Assembly: GCA_024291935.2 (NCBI GenBank)
Contig: CM044321.1
Location: forward strand, 62,552,985-62,616,984
Direction: 5' to 3'
DNA: 64,000 bases
Source of the DNA: Okapia johnstoni
Lineage: Eukaryota > Chordata > Mammalia > Artiodactyla > Giraffidae
The notes under the pieces are model-generated. The model had not been told where the DNA came from and did not search any database. It saw only the letters and a list, made by a program, of their open reading frames with translations. Below are positions 23,976 to 35,195 of the stretch, piece after piece (the stretch's first letter is position 1; every line of letters starts with the position of its first letter). Made by a program: the position numbers and the translations under genes.

Positions 23976-24489
23976 AGTACTTGGAAAGAACATGAAGTAA
24001 TTTAAAACTCTGCATCATAAAGAACTCATAAAAGATAAATATACCTAAGTTTCTTACTTTTGAGGACAAATGTATATCTGTGGGTTGAAACCTCCAAACT
24101 ATTTTTTGAGTTAAGAGCTCAGAATTTATTCTTTGACATAATTGCCCCAGATTTGCTCCTGTTTCCTACTCATCAGGAGCCAGTGTTTCCAGCAATATTG
24201 GAAGGACAGACAATCCTGCACTGCATTACTCTTACAGCTTTGAATTTGTTCTTTTCTCTGCTTAAATTCACTGATAAATTGCAAATCTCTACGCTACTTT
24301 GTTCTGCCCTGATACACTGCAAGAATTCCATCAAAATAAGCCTTAACTTTCTTGAATAGACCACATTTTTATTAACACTGTAGGAAATAGCTTCACCCTC
24401 TCTGAGAAGTAAGAAAATAAACACACTCCTATGTAAAGTAAAAAATAAAGCAACATGTCACACTTCTAATGGCAGGTACTGTAAACAAT

Positions 24490-24715
24490 TTACATTCATT
24501 ATTTTACATTATTTGCACATATTTCTCTACAAATCTCTACCTCTCTACAGAAGAGGTACTTTTATATTTACCGTTTTAGAAATTGAAAAACTGAGGCCAA
24601 GAGGTTAGGTGGTATGCCCAAAGTCATACAAACAGTAAGTGGCAGAGCTTGAACTCAAATCTAGGCAGTCTGGCTATAGAATATGTATTCTCCTCCACTG
24701 TATTAATTGCCCATT
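24490..24715 (-). mobile_element. MIR SINE relic, reverse strand
   Basis: Clear MIR complement: ATTGAAAAACTGAGGCCAAG, AAGTCATACAAACAGTAAGT, GGCAGAGCTTGAACTCAAAT, GGCAGTCTGGC. One of the best preserved MIR copies here. Confidence 0.85.
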
Positions 24716-25688
24716 TCACCTACTTTCAAAAATCATTTGATCAGTTGAGGTAGCCTTAATCAGTTATCTAGAAACTAAAGGCTGGTCATTCAGCAGTAAT
24801 TGGGTTCCAGCTATGAGTTATACATAACCCATAACCTGAATATTATTTCCTGACATATTATGTTTATTTGACACTTTAAGGTAGATAAGAGCCATTCCAT
24901 TTAACATTCACTTATTTTCTCAGAAACTTATAATCCTTATAGAAACAGTAAAGACTCAGATAAATCAAGACATATAACTGCTAAGGAGAACTGTCTCTAC
25001 TCACTAACAGAATTGTTTTTTTCCGTTTTCAGGAATGCTCTGATTTTAAAGATGGGGTAAAATGTTCTGGCTTAAAATAACATCTAGCTAGCATCCCTTT
25101 TACAACTTCTCTTAACTTTCCCCAAATTCATCTCTCAGAGAAGAGATTTCATAACAATCTTGATCTTATATAGGACTAACTGATGCTCTGTCACCAAAAT
25201 GTAGAAGGACTTTCACTAAATTCAAAACTAAGAGAACAGAACATTAATTGTACAACAAAATTGATATTGCACCAGTACTTTGCATTAGGTATTGTGCAAA
25301 GCTATCCTCCTGAAATCAGGAGGAAGGTCCTTTAGCCAGGTCTCACTATCTTCTTCCTTTTTCAAAATTAATATGCATTGCATACATTATTAAACATTAA
25401 TATACAATAGGCAAATGGGCTTCTGCAAGGCTATTCCTTCTGTTTCTTGAGGCAACCAAAATATCTCTCTCAGGTCCCCTGATGGTACCTACCTCCATTC
25501 TAGATCTAGGAAAAGACTGCAACCTCCAGAATATAACAAAGCTGGAATTTGTGGAAGACAGTGTTACTGAGTCTAAGCTCACACTGCTTGAAGCTCAACA
25601 GGCCAATAAATCAAGAGATGATATGTTGGGACAAGGAATAATGAGTGAATTTATTCAGAAAGCCAGAAGACTGAGAATATAGTGGATG
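24716..25688. other. single-copy segment
   Basis: No repeat recognised. A 66-codon open frame at 25482-25682 runs up to a BovB insertion but matches no known protein. Confidence 0.35.
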
Positions 25689-26492
25689 AGTGTCCCAAGA
25701 TTGCCAGGAGAAATATCAATAACCTCAGATATCCAGATGACACCACTCTTATGGCAGAAAGCAAAGAAAAAATAAAGAGCCTCTTGATGAAGGTGATAGA
25801 AGAGAGTGAAAAAGCTGGCTTAAAATTCAACATTCAAAAAACAAAGATCATGGCATCTGCTCCCATCACTTCATGGCAAATAGATGGGGAAACAATGGAA
25901 ACAGTGACAGACATTATTTTCTTGGGCTCCAAAATCACTGCAGATGGTGACTGCAGCCATAAAATTAAAAGACACTTGCCCCTTGGAAGAAAAGTTATGA
26001 CAAACCTAGACCACATATTAAAAAGCAGAGACATTACATTGCCAACAAAGATCACTATAGTCAAAGCTATGGTTTTTCCAGTAGTCATGTATGGATGTGA
26101 GATTTGGACCATAAGGAAGGCAGAGCATCAAAGAATTGATGCTTTTGAACTGTGGTGCTAGAGAAGACTCTTGAGACAGCAAGGAGATCAAACCAGTCAG
26201 TCCTTAAGAAAATCAATCCTGAATATTCATTGGAAGGACTGATGTTGACGCTGAAACTCCAATACTTTGGCTACCTGATGTGAAGAACTGACTTCTTAGA
26301 AAAGATCCTGATGCTGGGAAAAATTAAAGGCAGGAGGAAAAGGGGATCACAGAGAATGAGATGGTTGGATGGCATCACTGAGTCAATGGACATGAGTTTG
26401 AACAAGCTCCGGGAGATGGTGAAGAACAGGGAAGCCTGGCATGCTGCAGTCCATGGGATCACAAAGTGCTGAACACGACTGGGCAACTGAAC
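25689..26492 (+). mobile_element. BovB 3' portion with open RT C-terminal frame
   Basis: Starts just upstream of the catalytic box and runs to the BovB 3' end. An open stretch of about 155 codons (to 26161) covers the box and the C-terminal region, including GETMETVTDIIFLGSKIT and KAMVFPVVMYGCEIW. The catalytic YADD reads YPDD (25730-25741), so alanine is replaced by proline. A TAG at about 26159 replaces the second W of the ELWCWRRLL segment. The copy cannot be functional because the N-terminal two thirds are absent. Confidence 0.93.
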
Positions 26493-26500
26493 AAATCCTT

Positions 26501-26724
26501 GTGTGTGTGCTAAGTTGCTTCAATTGTGTCCTACTCTTTGCGACCCTATGGACTGTAGCCTGTCAGGCACCTCTGTCCATGGGATTCTCCAGGCAAGAAT
26601 ACTGAAGTGGATTGCAATGCCCTCCTCCAGGGGATCTTCCTGACCCAAGGATCAAATCCTAGTCTCTTATGTTTTTTCCATTAGCAGGAGGGTTCTTTAC
26701 CAGTAGCACCACCTGGAAATCCCC
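26501..26724 (-). mobile_element. Bov-tA SINE, reverse strand, abutting a BovB tail
   Basis: GTGTGTGTGCTAAGTTGCTT marks its 3' side. The tRNA-like head at the right ends CACCACCTGGAAATCCCC. Its 3' end lies within about ten bases of the 3' end of the BovB on the other strand. Confidence 0.94.
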
Positions 26725-26906
26725 TATAGCCATGCTTAACTCTTCTTATATCTGGTGCACAAGCATTTTGGAAAATTCAAGAAGGTCTAACTAAGTTGGC
26801 CTATTTCCTAGTTTGTCTCAACAGTCTCCATTTTTAAAATAAAACATTATCCAAAATGTCAACAGTAAGTAAAAATGAGAAAAATCTACTATATGTATGG
26901 TAAACT

Positions 26907-27236
26907 TTGGACATCAAGGAGATCAAACCAGTCAATCCTAAAGGAAATCGACCCTGAATATTCACTGGAAGGACTGATGCTGAAGCTGAAGCTCCAAAAC
27001 TTTGGCCACCTGATATGAAGAATCAACTCTTCGGAGAAGACTCTAATGCTGGGGAAGATTGAGGGCAGGAGGAGAAGGGGATGACAGAGGATGAGATGGC
27101 TAGATGGCATCACAGATTCAATGAACATGAGTTTAAGCAAACTCCGGGAGATAGTGAAGGACAGGGAAGCCAGGTGTGCTGCAGTGCATGGGGTTGCAAA
27201 GAGTCAGACGTGACAGAGTGACTGAACAGCAACAAC
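26907..27236 (+). mobile_element. BovB 3' end fragment
   Basis: About 330 bases of BovB C-terminal and 3' sequence, from GGAGATCAAACCAGTCAATC to a GAACAGCAACAACAAAC tail. Open for part of its length, but only a remnant. Confidence 0.92.
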
Positions 27237-27574
27237 AAACATCTATTACAAGTCAAATGGGCAAAACCCCTTAAAACCCAAGTATTAAAAAGTTATATTA
27301 ACTCACCATAAAAGAAAACAAATAGAAAAGCATAATACACAGACAGTCACATTGTCTAATAATACAACTCATTACACTGAGGTGTCATTTTTAAAAAACA
27401 GGAAGTCAGAAAAAATTGTAGAAAGAAAAGAGGGGAAAAAAGTTTACATATACCCTGTGTTGATCAAGGCTGAATAAATCACATATAACACATAACATTA
27501 ACTGTAAGATATGCCTTCATTTTGATGCAATGGCTCTATTTCCAAAAATCTATTCTGAGGATGTAATTGGATAT
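27237..27574. other. single-copy spacer
   Basis: Nothing recognised; A-rich around 27420-27440. Confidence 0.3.
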
Positions 27575-27731
27575 ACGGGTTCCATCCTTGGGTCAGGAAG
27601 ATCCCCTAGAGTAAGTAGGAAATGGCAACCTGCTCCGGTATTCTTACCTGAAGAATCACATGGACAGAGGAGCCTGGCACGCTACAGTCCATGGGGTCAC
27701 AAAGAGTCAGACACAACTGAGCAACTGAGAG
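27575..27731 (+). mobile_element. Bov-tA SINE, 5'-truncated
   Basis: Begins inside the tRNA-like head (GGGTTCCATCC), then the Bov-A body with several substitutions, and ends GACACAACTGAGCAACTGAG. Confidence 0.9.
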
Positions 27732-28266
27732 AGCAATTTCAAATGGAGGACTTTCTTGTTTTTCTGATTGAGATACTAAAAAGGAATTTAAGGTAACCCT
27801 GTAACAATTTATTATAAATTTCTGTGACTTCAGTGAATTGCATTTTAAGTGGAAGGCAGGTTTGTGGAATGATGTCATACTTGTATGTTAAAATTTAAAC
27901 AAAAGCAAACTGTCCTTCAATTGCTAATGACTGCAGTTATGCAGTTCACTGTATTGTTTAAATAGATTTCAAATAACTTTCGTGTAATTTGTAATCATTT
28001 TAGCAGGTGGCGTGAGGTTAGCAATCTATAAGCACATGAAAGTGTTGCAAAGGAGCCTCCAGGATCAATAGAACATTCTTCTTCCCTGGGAAACACAGCC
28101 TACTCAGATGGTTGTCCTAGCTGTTCTTTTCTGTTTTGTATTTATTGTAGATACATGAGCACATTTTTTATGAAAAAATTGACAAATTAGGGAGATAGAC
28201 AAAATGTCTCTCACCAGCATCATGACAGGGATGCCATTTGTTTTAAAGAACATATCCTGAGAGAGG
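27732..28266. other. single-copy segment
   Basis: No repeat or exon recognised. Confidence 0.3.
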
Positions 28267-28487
28267 CGTGTGTGTTAAATCACTTCAGTCATGTCCAACT
28301 TTGCCACCCTATGCACTGTAGCCAGCTAGGCTCCTCTCTCTGTCCATGGAATCTAACAGGCAAGAATACAAGTGGGTTGCCATGCCTTCCTCCAGGGGAT
28401 CTTCCCAGCCCAGGAATCAAACCCATGTCTCTTATGTCTCTTGCATTGGCAGGAGGCTTCTTTACCACTAGGGCCACCTGGGAAGCC
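28267..28487 (-). mobile_element. Bov-tA SINE, reverse strand
   Basis: Complement of the Bov-A body with small deletions, tRNA-like head ending CACCTGGGAAGCC. Confidence 0.93.
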
Positions 28488-28650
28488 AGAGATAGGCAGG
28501 AGCAGGCATATAATTTGGTTCAGAGGCCAAAATGGCAGTCAAGTTCTTAATCTTTAACCAATGGATATGTGTTGTCACAGATCCCCTTTCTTTGGCACGT
28601 ATTTTTAAATGTATTACAAAGGCATGCACTCATCTTAGTATGTGGAGTTC

Positions 28651-30232
28651 CAGAAGAACTATACAAAAAAGATCTTCACAATCCAGATAATCATGATGGT
28701 ATGATCACTCACCTAGAGTTAGACATCCTGGAATGTGAAGTCAAGTGGGCCTTAGGAAGCATCACTATGAACAAAGCTAGTGGAGGTGATGGAATTCCAG
28801 TTGAGCTATTTCGAATCCTCAAAGATGATGCTGTGAAAGTGCTGCACTCAACATGCCGGCAAATTTGGAAAACTCAGCAGTGGCCATAGGACTAGAAAAG
28901 GTCTGTCTTCATTCCAATCCCAAAGAAAGGCAATGCCAAAGAATGCTCAGACTACCACACAATTGCACTCATCTCACACACTAACAAAATAATGCTCAAA
29001 ATTCTCCAAGCCAGGCTTCAATAATATGTGAACCATGAAATTCCAGATGTTCAAGCTGGGTTTAGAAAAGGCAGAGGAATGAGAGTCAAATTGCCAACAG
29101 TCTACTGGATCATCAAAAAAGCAAGAGAGTTCTAGAAAAACATCTACTCCTGCTTTATTGACTATGCCAAAACCTTTGACTTTGTGGATAACAACAAACT
29201 GTGGAAAATTCTTAAAGAGATGAGAATACCAGACCACCTGACCTGCCTCTTGAGAAACTTGTATGCAGGTCAGGAAGCAACAGTTAGAACTGGATATGGA
29301 ACAACAGACTGGTTCCAAATTGGGAAAGGAGTACATAAAGGCTGTATATTGTCACTCTGCTTATTTAACTTATATGCAGAGTACATCATGATAAACACTG
29401 GGCTGGAGGAAGCACAAGCTGGAATCAAGCTTGCCGGGAGAAATATCAATAACCTCATATATGCAGATGACAACACAGTTATGGCAGAAAGCAAAGAAGA
29501 ACTAAAGAGCCTCTTGATGAAAGTGAAAGAGGAGAGTGAAAAAATTGGCTTAAAACTCAACATTAAGAAAGCTAAGGTCACGGCATGGTCCCATCACTTC
29601 ATGGCAAATAAATGGGGAAACAGTGGAAACAGTGAGAGACTTTATCTTTAGGCTCCAAAATCACTGTAGATGGTGACTGCAGCCATGAAATTAAAAGACA
29701 CTTGCTCCTTGGAAGAAAAGTTATGACCAACCTAGACAGAGACAAAAGCAGAGACATTGCTTGGCCAACAAAGGTGCATCTAGTCAAAGCTATGGTTTTT
29801 CCAGTAGTCATGTATGGATGTGAGAGTTGGACTATAAAGAAAGCTGAGTGCTGAAGAACTGATGATTTTGAACTGTGGTGTTGGAGAGGACCCTTGAGAG
29901 TCCCTTGGACAGCAAGAAGATCAATCTAGTCCATCCTAAGGGAAATCAGTCCTGAATATTCATTGGAGGGACTGATGTTGAAGCTGAAACTCCAATACTT
30001 TGGCCACCTTAATGAAAAAGAACTGACTCATTTGAAAAGACCCTGATGCTGGGAAAGATTGAAGGCGGGAGGAGAAGGGGATGACAGAGGATGAGATGGT
30101 TGGATGGCATCATCAGCTCAATGGACATGAGTTTGAGTAAACTCCAGGAGTTGGTGATAGACAGGTAGGCCTGGCATGCTGCAGTCCATGGGGTCACAAA
30201 GAGTCAGACATGACTAAGCAACTGAACTGCCT
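28651..30232 (+). mobile_element. BovB LINE, 5'-truncated, 1.6 kb
   Basis: Begins in the linker before the reverse transcriptase (EELYKKDLHNPDNHDG) and runs to the 3' end. Visible blocks in order are GGDGIPVELF, IPIPKKGNAKEC, AGFRKGRG, an FDFVD form of the FDCVDH block, GTTDWFQIGKGV, the YADD box (29460-29471) and PVVMYGCESWTIKK. The frame is broken by stops after KTQQWP and in the KILQARLQ segment and by later shifts, including one before the FDFVD block. It is the second longest BovB reverse transcriptase copy here and lies opposite in direction to the one at 951-3418. Confidence 0.95.
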
Positions 30233-30393
30233 GAGTGACTGATTACAGTTTATTTTAAAAGACACACAGAAACAAAATATGTAGAGTTTTGTTTATTAAA
30301 GGCTGAAATAAAACGTTACCTAATGGATGTTAGCTTCACTTTTGCTTCTTAGGTATTGAAACACTTTAATTACTGATCATTAATCGGGATATA

Positions 30394-30619
30394 GGCTTCC
30401 CAGGTGGCTCCAGGGTAAAAAAATCTGCCTGTCAATGCAGGAGACATAGGTTCCGTCCCTGGGTCCAGAAGATCCCTTGGAGAAGGAAATGACAACCCAC
30501 TCCAGTATTCTTGCCTGGGAAATCCCATGGACAAAGGAACTTGATCAGGTACAGTCCATGGGGTCACAAAAGAGTGGGACACATCTTAGTAACTAAACAA
30601 CAGCAAACAACAACAATAA
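30394..30619 (+). mobile_element. Bov-tA SINE with short target duplication
   Basis: GGCTTCCCAGGTGGCTCCAG head, Bov-A body, and an A-rich tail of CAACAGCAAACAACAACAAT. GGATATA occurs at both edges (30387-30393 and 30620-30626), a likely seven-base target duplication. Confidence 0.93.
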
Positions 30620-31760
30620 GGATATAAATTATCTCATGAAAAACAGATTTCATAATCTATTATGTATAAAATAGATTTTCATATATATTGTCCTCCTTTC
30701 CCTTGTTAGAAAGTAGACTTGTATGTATTATAAAGTTCATTACCTTGCCTACAGATACATGTGTTTCTGCATATTTCATCACTGTTTAACATGAAAACAT
30801 TCTACAAAGTGTTTAAAGTACTTCTGTGGTAAAGAAGTAAAATGAGAAAGATTCAAGGAAAGAAAGAATCCCTTTGTTGTTTGCACACCTGTTTTCTGCA
30901 GAGATACTCTAGGAACCACCTTTGCCTCTGGCCAACTGGGTATTCATTAGGGGAGGAAACGACCTAGAAATTTACAATAGAAGTCGAGGCTGGGCTTAGG
31001 ATAAACCCGTGAGAAGAGCTGTAAACTAGAGAGAAAAGAAACATTTAGGAATAAGAAAAGTGATTTAAAAAAAGAAGAAGAAAACAGTATGCACATCACC
31101 CCAGTGGGTGGTCCTTAGCAATTTCTTTACTCATGTAAATACTCAAAAAGAAAAAAAACCTCTCAACTCTTGTGAACTAAAAAATAAGTAAAAAATAAGA
31201 CAGCCAAAAAGGAAATCCTCTTAATTTTGGGCTTTGGAGGCTGCGTGGGTCCAGCTTGCCGCCTACCCTTAACTCCCTTGGGGGAATATTTCTTGGGAAG
31301 AAAATGGTCCGCCTCCCCGCAGTCGTCAGAGCCCTGATTCCCAGAAGGTGTAACCACGCGTGGCTGGGACGGGGAGAAAGAGTGGCCACTCCTGTTGCAC
31401 TAGTGCAAAGCCGGAGCAGCATCTGCTGAGATGGACTGGAGACCAGTGGCTCACCCCAGGGCTTTCGAGAAATGAAAGGGAATCCAGTAAACCAAGGGTC
31501 TCAAGCCGAGTAAACGCTAGCTAGGATTCCGCGTGGAATCCACTCTCTGTTTTACAGATTGGACTCTCCAGTCCCAGGGTCGTGACCAAGCAAGCCTCCG
31601 GGTGTGACAAGCTGGGAATCACCGCGCCGCAGTGACCAACAAGTAAGTTATTGCTAACTTTGCCAATATATATGACATTTCCTCTAACCACTTTAATCTG
31701 AACACCACAGTGATGGCCAAAAGATAACTTTTATCCTGAAATCGTCAGTACGCTGATGGG
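30620..31760. other. single-copy approach to the CpG island
   Basis: GC content rises from about 31230. The segment holds two short open frames at 31163-31422 on the reverse strand that match nothing recognised. A perfect GTAAGT after CAA at 31643 is a possible forward-strand splice donor. Confidence 0.4.
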
Positions 31761-31773
31761 ACCACCACCACCA

Positions 31774-31851
<78 letters not shown>
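31761..31851. repeat. (ACC)5-(CA)38 microsatellite
   Basis: Five ACC units (31761-31775) run directly into an uninterrupted CA run of about 76 bases to 31851. Long, pure CA tracts mutate readily, so this should be length-variable. It borders the CpG-rich block on its left. Confidence 0.97.
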
Positions 31852-31853
<2 letters not shown>

Positions 31854-31859
31854 AATACA

Positions 31860-33140
31860 TCCCACTTGGAGCAACGGGACCTCGCGCCCCTAGGCTGGTG
31901 CGCACTTGGGTGGGGGGGTTGTTTAAATTTTGGAAACTTACTGATTTCGTTGGAAAGAGCGAGCTGGACTGAGGGTGGGTGGAACGCCGCCGTCATCTAT
32001 GCATTGCGACTGTCTCCACTGTGGACACTAGTAGCGAGTCGCAGACGCCTGCTCTTGCAGGGGAAGTCTGACACCTTGAGGACGCGAGAGGGGGTGCCGG
32101 GACCCCTGGGAGCCAGAGAGGGGGAAGCTTTGCGAGTTACCGGGTGAGGAGGGTGGGAGGCTACTTTTTCAAGTCGGGGGACTTGCAGCGCGGGGCTTGT
32201 TTACTCGGGTGGGAGCAGGGTGATCAGCGGCCGGGTTCTGACGCGAACTGAAGTCGGACGGCCTGGGGCCGGGTTGGGGCGGGGGGAGCCCGCCCGGAGC
32301 CTGGAGGTGTGTCTGGCTGGCCTCCAGGGTCACAGGGTGGGGTGCTGGCCACCGACTGGACTGGATGACCGCTGGCTTGTGGTGAGCTCGCCTGCCCAAC
32401 GGGCTGACCCCAAACATCTGGCCCCGGGGCAGCGGAGGCTCTTCCCCGGGTCCTGCCCTCGCGCAGGTCCACCTCCACCGCGGCGCAGAGCGGCGCGTGG
32501 GACGCGCATCTTTCCGAGTGGTCCCCTCCAAACCCGGACTGCGCTGACCCGGAGTCAGGTCGCCGCCGGAGACTCAGGGAGGGGTGCCTTCCTCTGGGTT
32601 CGTCGGCTGACAGCAGCTAACTTTACCCGGAGGGGTCCTTAAGGGCCGGGGGTGGGCGAGGTTCTCCTCCCCTGGAGCTCACCTCCCCCTCGCCCCAGGC
32701 CCTCCCCTCCCCCGCCTTGCGCGGCATCACTCTCAGAGCATCCTCACTCCGCCCAGTTCGGTGCCAGCTGCGTGGGCTCCAGCTTCGTGCGTTTTCCTTG
32801 GAATGCTCGGAAACTCGGCGAAGACTAAGGAGATCCCGTTGGAATTTGCCGGGCGTGCTGGCACCGGGCAAAGCACTCGCGCCGCCGGCCTCTTCTCCAA
32901 CCCCCTTCAGCCAGAAAATCGCAACTTTGCAGGTAAAGAGGGTGTCGCCTCAGAGCTCCATCTGGCTGGAGCCGCACCTCCCCTCGTTTCTGGGATCTCG
33001 GTTAAGTTTCTCAAGCTGCCTGGGAAGCCGGCTCCCTCCTGGGAAGCGGACATCCCTGGGGGTTACCAGATCCAGAGGCTCGGGCTCGCAAGGTTTCGCT
33101 TTAGGGCTGGGGATCGGAACTGTGGAGCTTTCTGTGGTTG
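31860..33140. promoter_or_regulatory. CpG island, probable promoter and first exon
   Basis: The only CpG-dense stretch in the window. It is GC-rich with frequent CG dinucleotides, while the flanks are AT-rich and CpG-poor. It contains a GC box, GGGGCGGGG, at 32276-32285, and CCGCCC-type boxes such as near 32749. No recent retroelement lies inside it. Open frames of up to 144 codons exist on both strands, but long chance frames are expected at this GC content and none is recognised. CpG islands of this size usually mark the start of a broadly active or developmental gene. Direction and gene identity cannot be determined from the sequence. Confidence 0.75.
32750..32932 (+). other. candidate non-coding first exon ending at a splice donor
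   Basis: Within the CpG island the forward strand shows a strong donor, CAG|GTAAAG, with the cut between 32932 and 32933. Upstream lie GC-rich sequence and a CCGCCC box, a plausible 5' untranslated exon. The left boundary is arbitrary. A competing reverse-strand donor, GAG|GTGAGC, lies around 32680-32687, so the gene could run the other way. Inference only. Confidence 0.3.
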
Positions 33141-35065
33141 ACCTGGGCTGAATGAGAGTTTGGGGATGTTTCTCAGCATCTTACCGCACCCGGCTTTAAA
33201 GCAGGGGAGAGGGCAAAGAGTGAACCCCCAATGTGACTTATATGGTAAACAAAGCAGCAGAAGCCACGCCGTGGAGCTGGGGAGGAAGGCTGTTTTTAGC
33301 CTTTTATGCATTTGGAGAAGGTGGGAGATATTGATGGCCCCTGGGCGCATATAAGGGAGCCCTAGCCTCTGGTACCTAAACTGGGGTAATAAAGAAAGGA
33401 CGGTGGTCAATATCCTGTCAATTAAACTCTGCGTCATTTTCATTCTCTATCAAAACACGGAAACACTTTGATCCGTGTCGCTGGACCCAGGCTAAGGGAT
33501 TCCTAGTTCGCTTGGCAACTGAGATTCCAATTAAGCCAATGACCCTGTTTGCTACTTGACTGGATCACTGAGATTCGTTGCACAACTTGTTGTTCTAGCT
33601 GAGAAGTCGGCTGCCTTTTGTGATGAGGTAACTAGAGAATCCTGGAAGGGGATGGAGGGCTGGGAGAGACTGAGACAGGGAGCTCCGGGACTTGCCTGTT
33701 TTCCCTGCGCTCTATTCACTATGGGGTATCCGTGTTCACAGGCTTACTTGGGGGGGCCCTTCTCAGTTAATATCCAGAACTGTAAAATGCAGCAAGTTGG
33801 CTTACTCTGAGTAAGCACCAAGCCAAAAGAGTGGGAGGAGACAGAAACAAGGTTTACTCCTTTTATTAAAAGGAAATTTGCAACATACTTGTAAAATTGA
33901 AAAAAAAAATCAGTTCTCATATAATTTCTGGATTTCCTATTACAGTCACTGCTGCACAAAACGTATTACAAATTCTACAAGTGAAAAGGTTGGCTAGAGT
34001 TTGTTGTGTTTTTATTTTTTTAAGAAAAATTCTGAATTAGGGAGAGTAAGAACGTGTGGATATGTTAAAACACTGCAGTCATGGCTATTGAAATCATTGG
34101 CTATTTAAACTTAGCTGGTAATACCTACTTCTATACCTACTTCTAGTCACCCAGACAGTAGACCGAAACCTCTCCTTTTATGTATGGTAGGCAAAAAGTC
34201 AGTAAGATAAAGGGATAACTAGTAGTTTGAATATTAGAATCAAAATTCAGTTAGATAAGTGCTTGCTAAAGAAGCACTTTAAAGACTATCTTTATGAATT
34301 AATGTAAATCAGCACATCAATAGAAGCTACATTGGCTTTATCAAAGTATTTTATGCAAATGTCTTGTATTAATGGAGCGTTAGTACACGTAGAAAGAAAG
34401 CAAGTACATTCCTTGTTCCTGAATGAGACCACCGACCTGCAGAGGCTTTCAATAGGGTTCTAATCAGAGCTCAGTTACTCTGTTAAGCTTGATGTTGTGA
34501 ACTGAAGAGCCAATAGATTCATGCCAAGGGAGTTACACATGAAGAGAAATACTAATAGGTTAATGAAATCAATGCATAGGAGGTGCTTAATATTCACTGG
34601 GTGAATAAATATATAGGTAGGTAGGTAGGTAGACAGCTTAAATAAGGCATAGCAAGAAGATTCATAATTGCAAATTTAGAGAATTTCTTCCATTTAGGTG
34701 AGAACTTAAAGAAACATGGGCATTCATCAAAGCATAAACTAAGTGCAAGAGATATAAGACATGTCTGTTTAGTAAAACCTGTCAAATATATTAACTCTCT
34801 TTCTGAAAAGCTTGGTTCTTGAAAAATATGTTTCAGTTTACTTGCTTCAGGGTCATTCTCATAGATACAAGAAGTGGAGTAAACTTCCATTACTTATAAG
34901 CTTTAAAGTTTTGTAATTTTACATTATTTGTTTCTGTGGCAGTTATTCCTGAAAAGTCAAGGTCCGATTACAAAGAAAAAACCATTAGAAACTAAAGTTC
35001 TGTATGAATTCTATGGCCACTTCCGTTACTGAAGGTGTAAGAGAGCAAATAACTTTCCACCTAAG
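33141..35065. other. single-copy 3' flank of the CpG island
   Basis: GC content falls steadily. GAG|GT at 33627-33628 (GATGAGGTAACT) is a further possible forward donor. No exon is recognised. A short (TAGG)n run lies at about 34613-34632. Confidence 0.4.
33348..33356 (+). promoter_or_regulatory. TATA-like box CATATAAGG
   Basis: CATATAAGG lies just downstream of the CpG-rich block. It could be a TATA box or CArG-like element for a start near 33380, but a single short motif is weak evidence. Confidence 0.15.
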
Positions 35066-35195
35066 TTTGTTGCTGTTGTTAGTCGCTAAGTCATGGCCAG
35101 CTCTTTGCAGACCCTGCGGACTGTAGCCCACCAGGCTCCTGTCCATGGGATTTCCCAGGCAAAAATACTGGAGTGGGTTGCCGTTTCCTTCTTCA
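35066..35195 (-). mobile_element. Bov-A SINE/BovB tail, reverse strand
   Basis: TTTGTTGCTGTTGTTAGTCG tail, then the complement of one Bov-A monomer ending at GGGTTGCCGTTTCCTTCTTC. No tRNA head. Confidence 0.9.

Noticed and set aside
25682..26161. 159-residue forward frame as a gene
   Set aside because: It is the BovB reverse transcriptase C-terminal region with a mutated catalytic box and no N-terminal part.
32220..32642. 140-residue forward frame in the CpG island as a coding exon
   Set aside because: High GC content yields few stops; overlapping frames of similar length exist on both strands (for example 32169-32531 reverse, 32717-33151 forward), and none has a recognisable domain.
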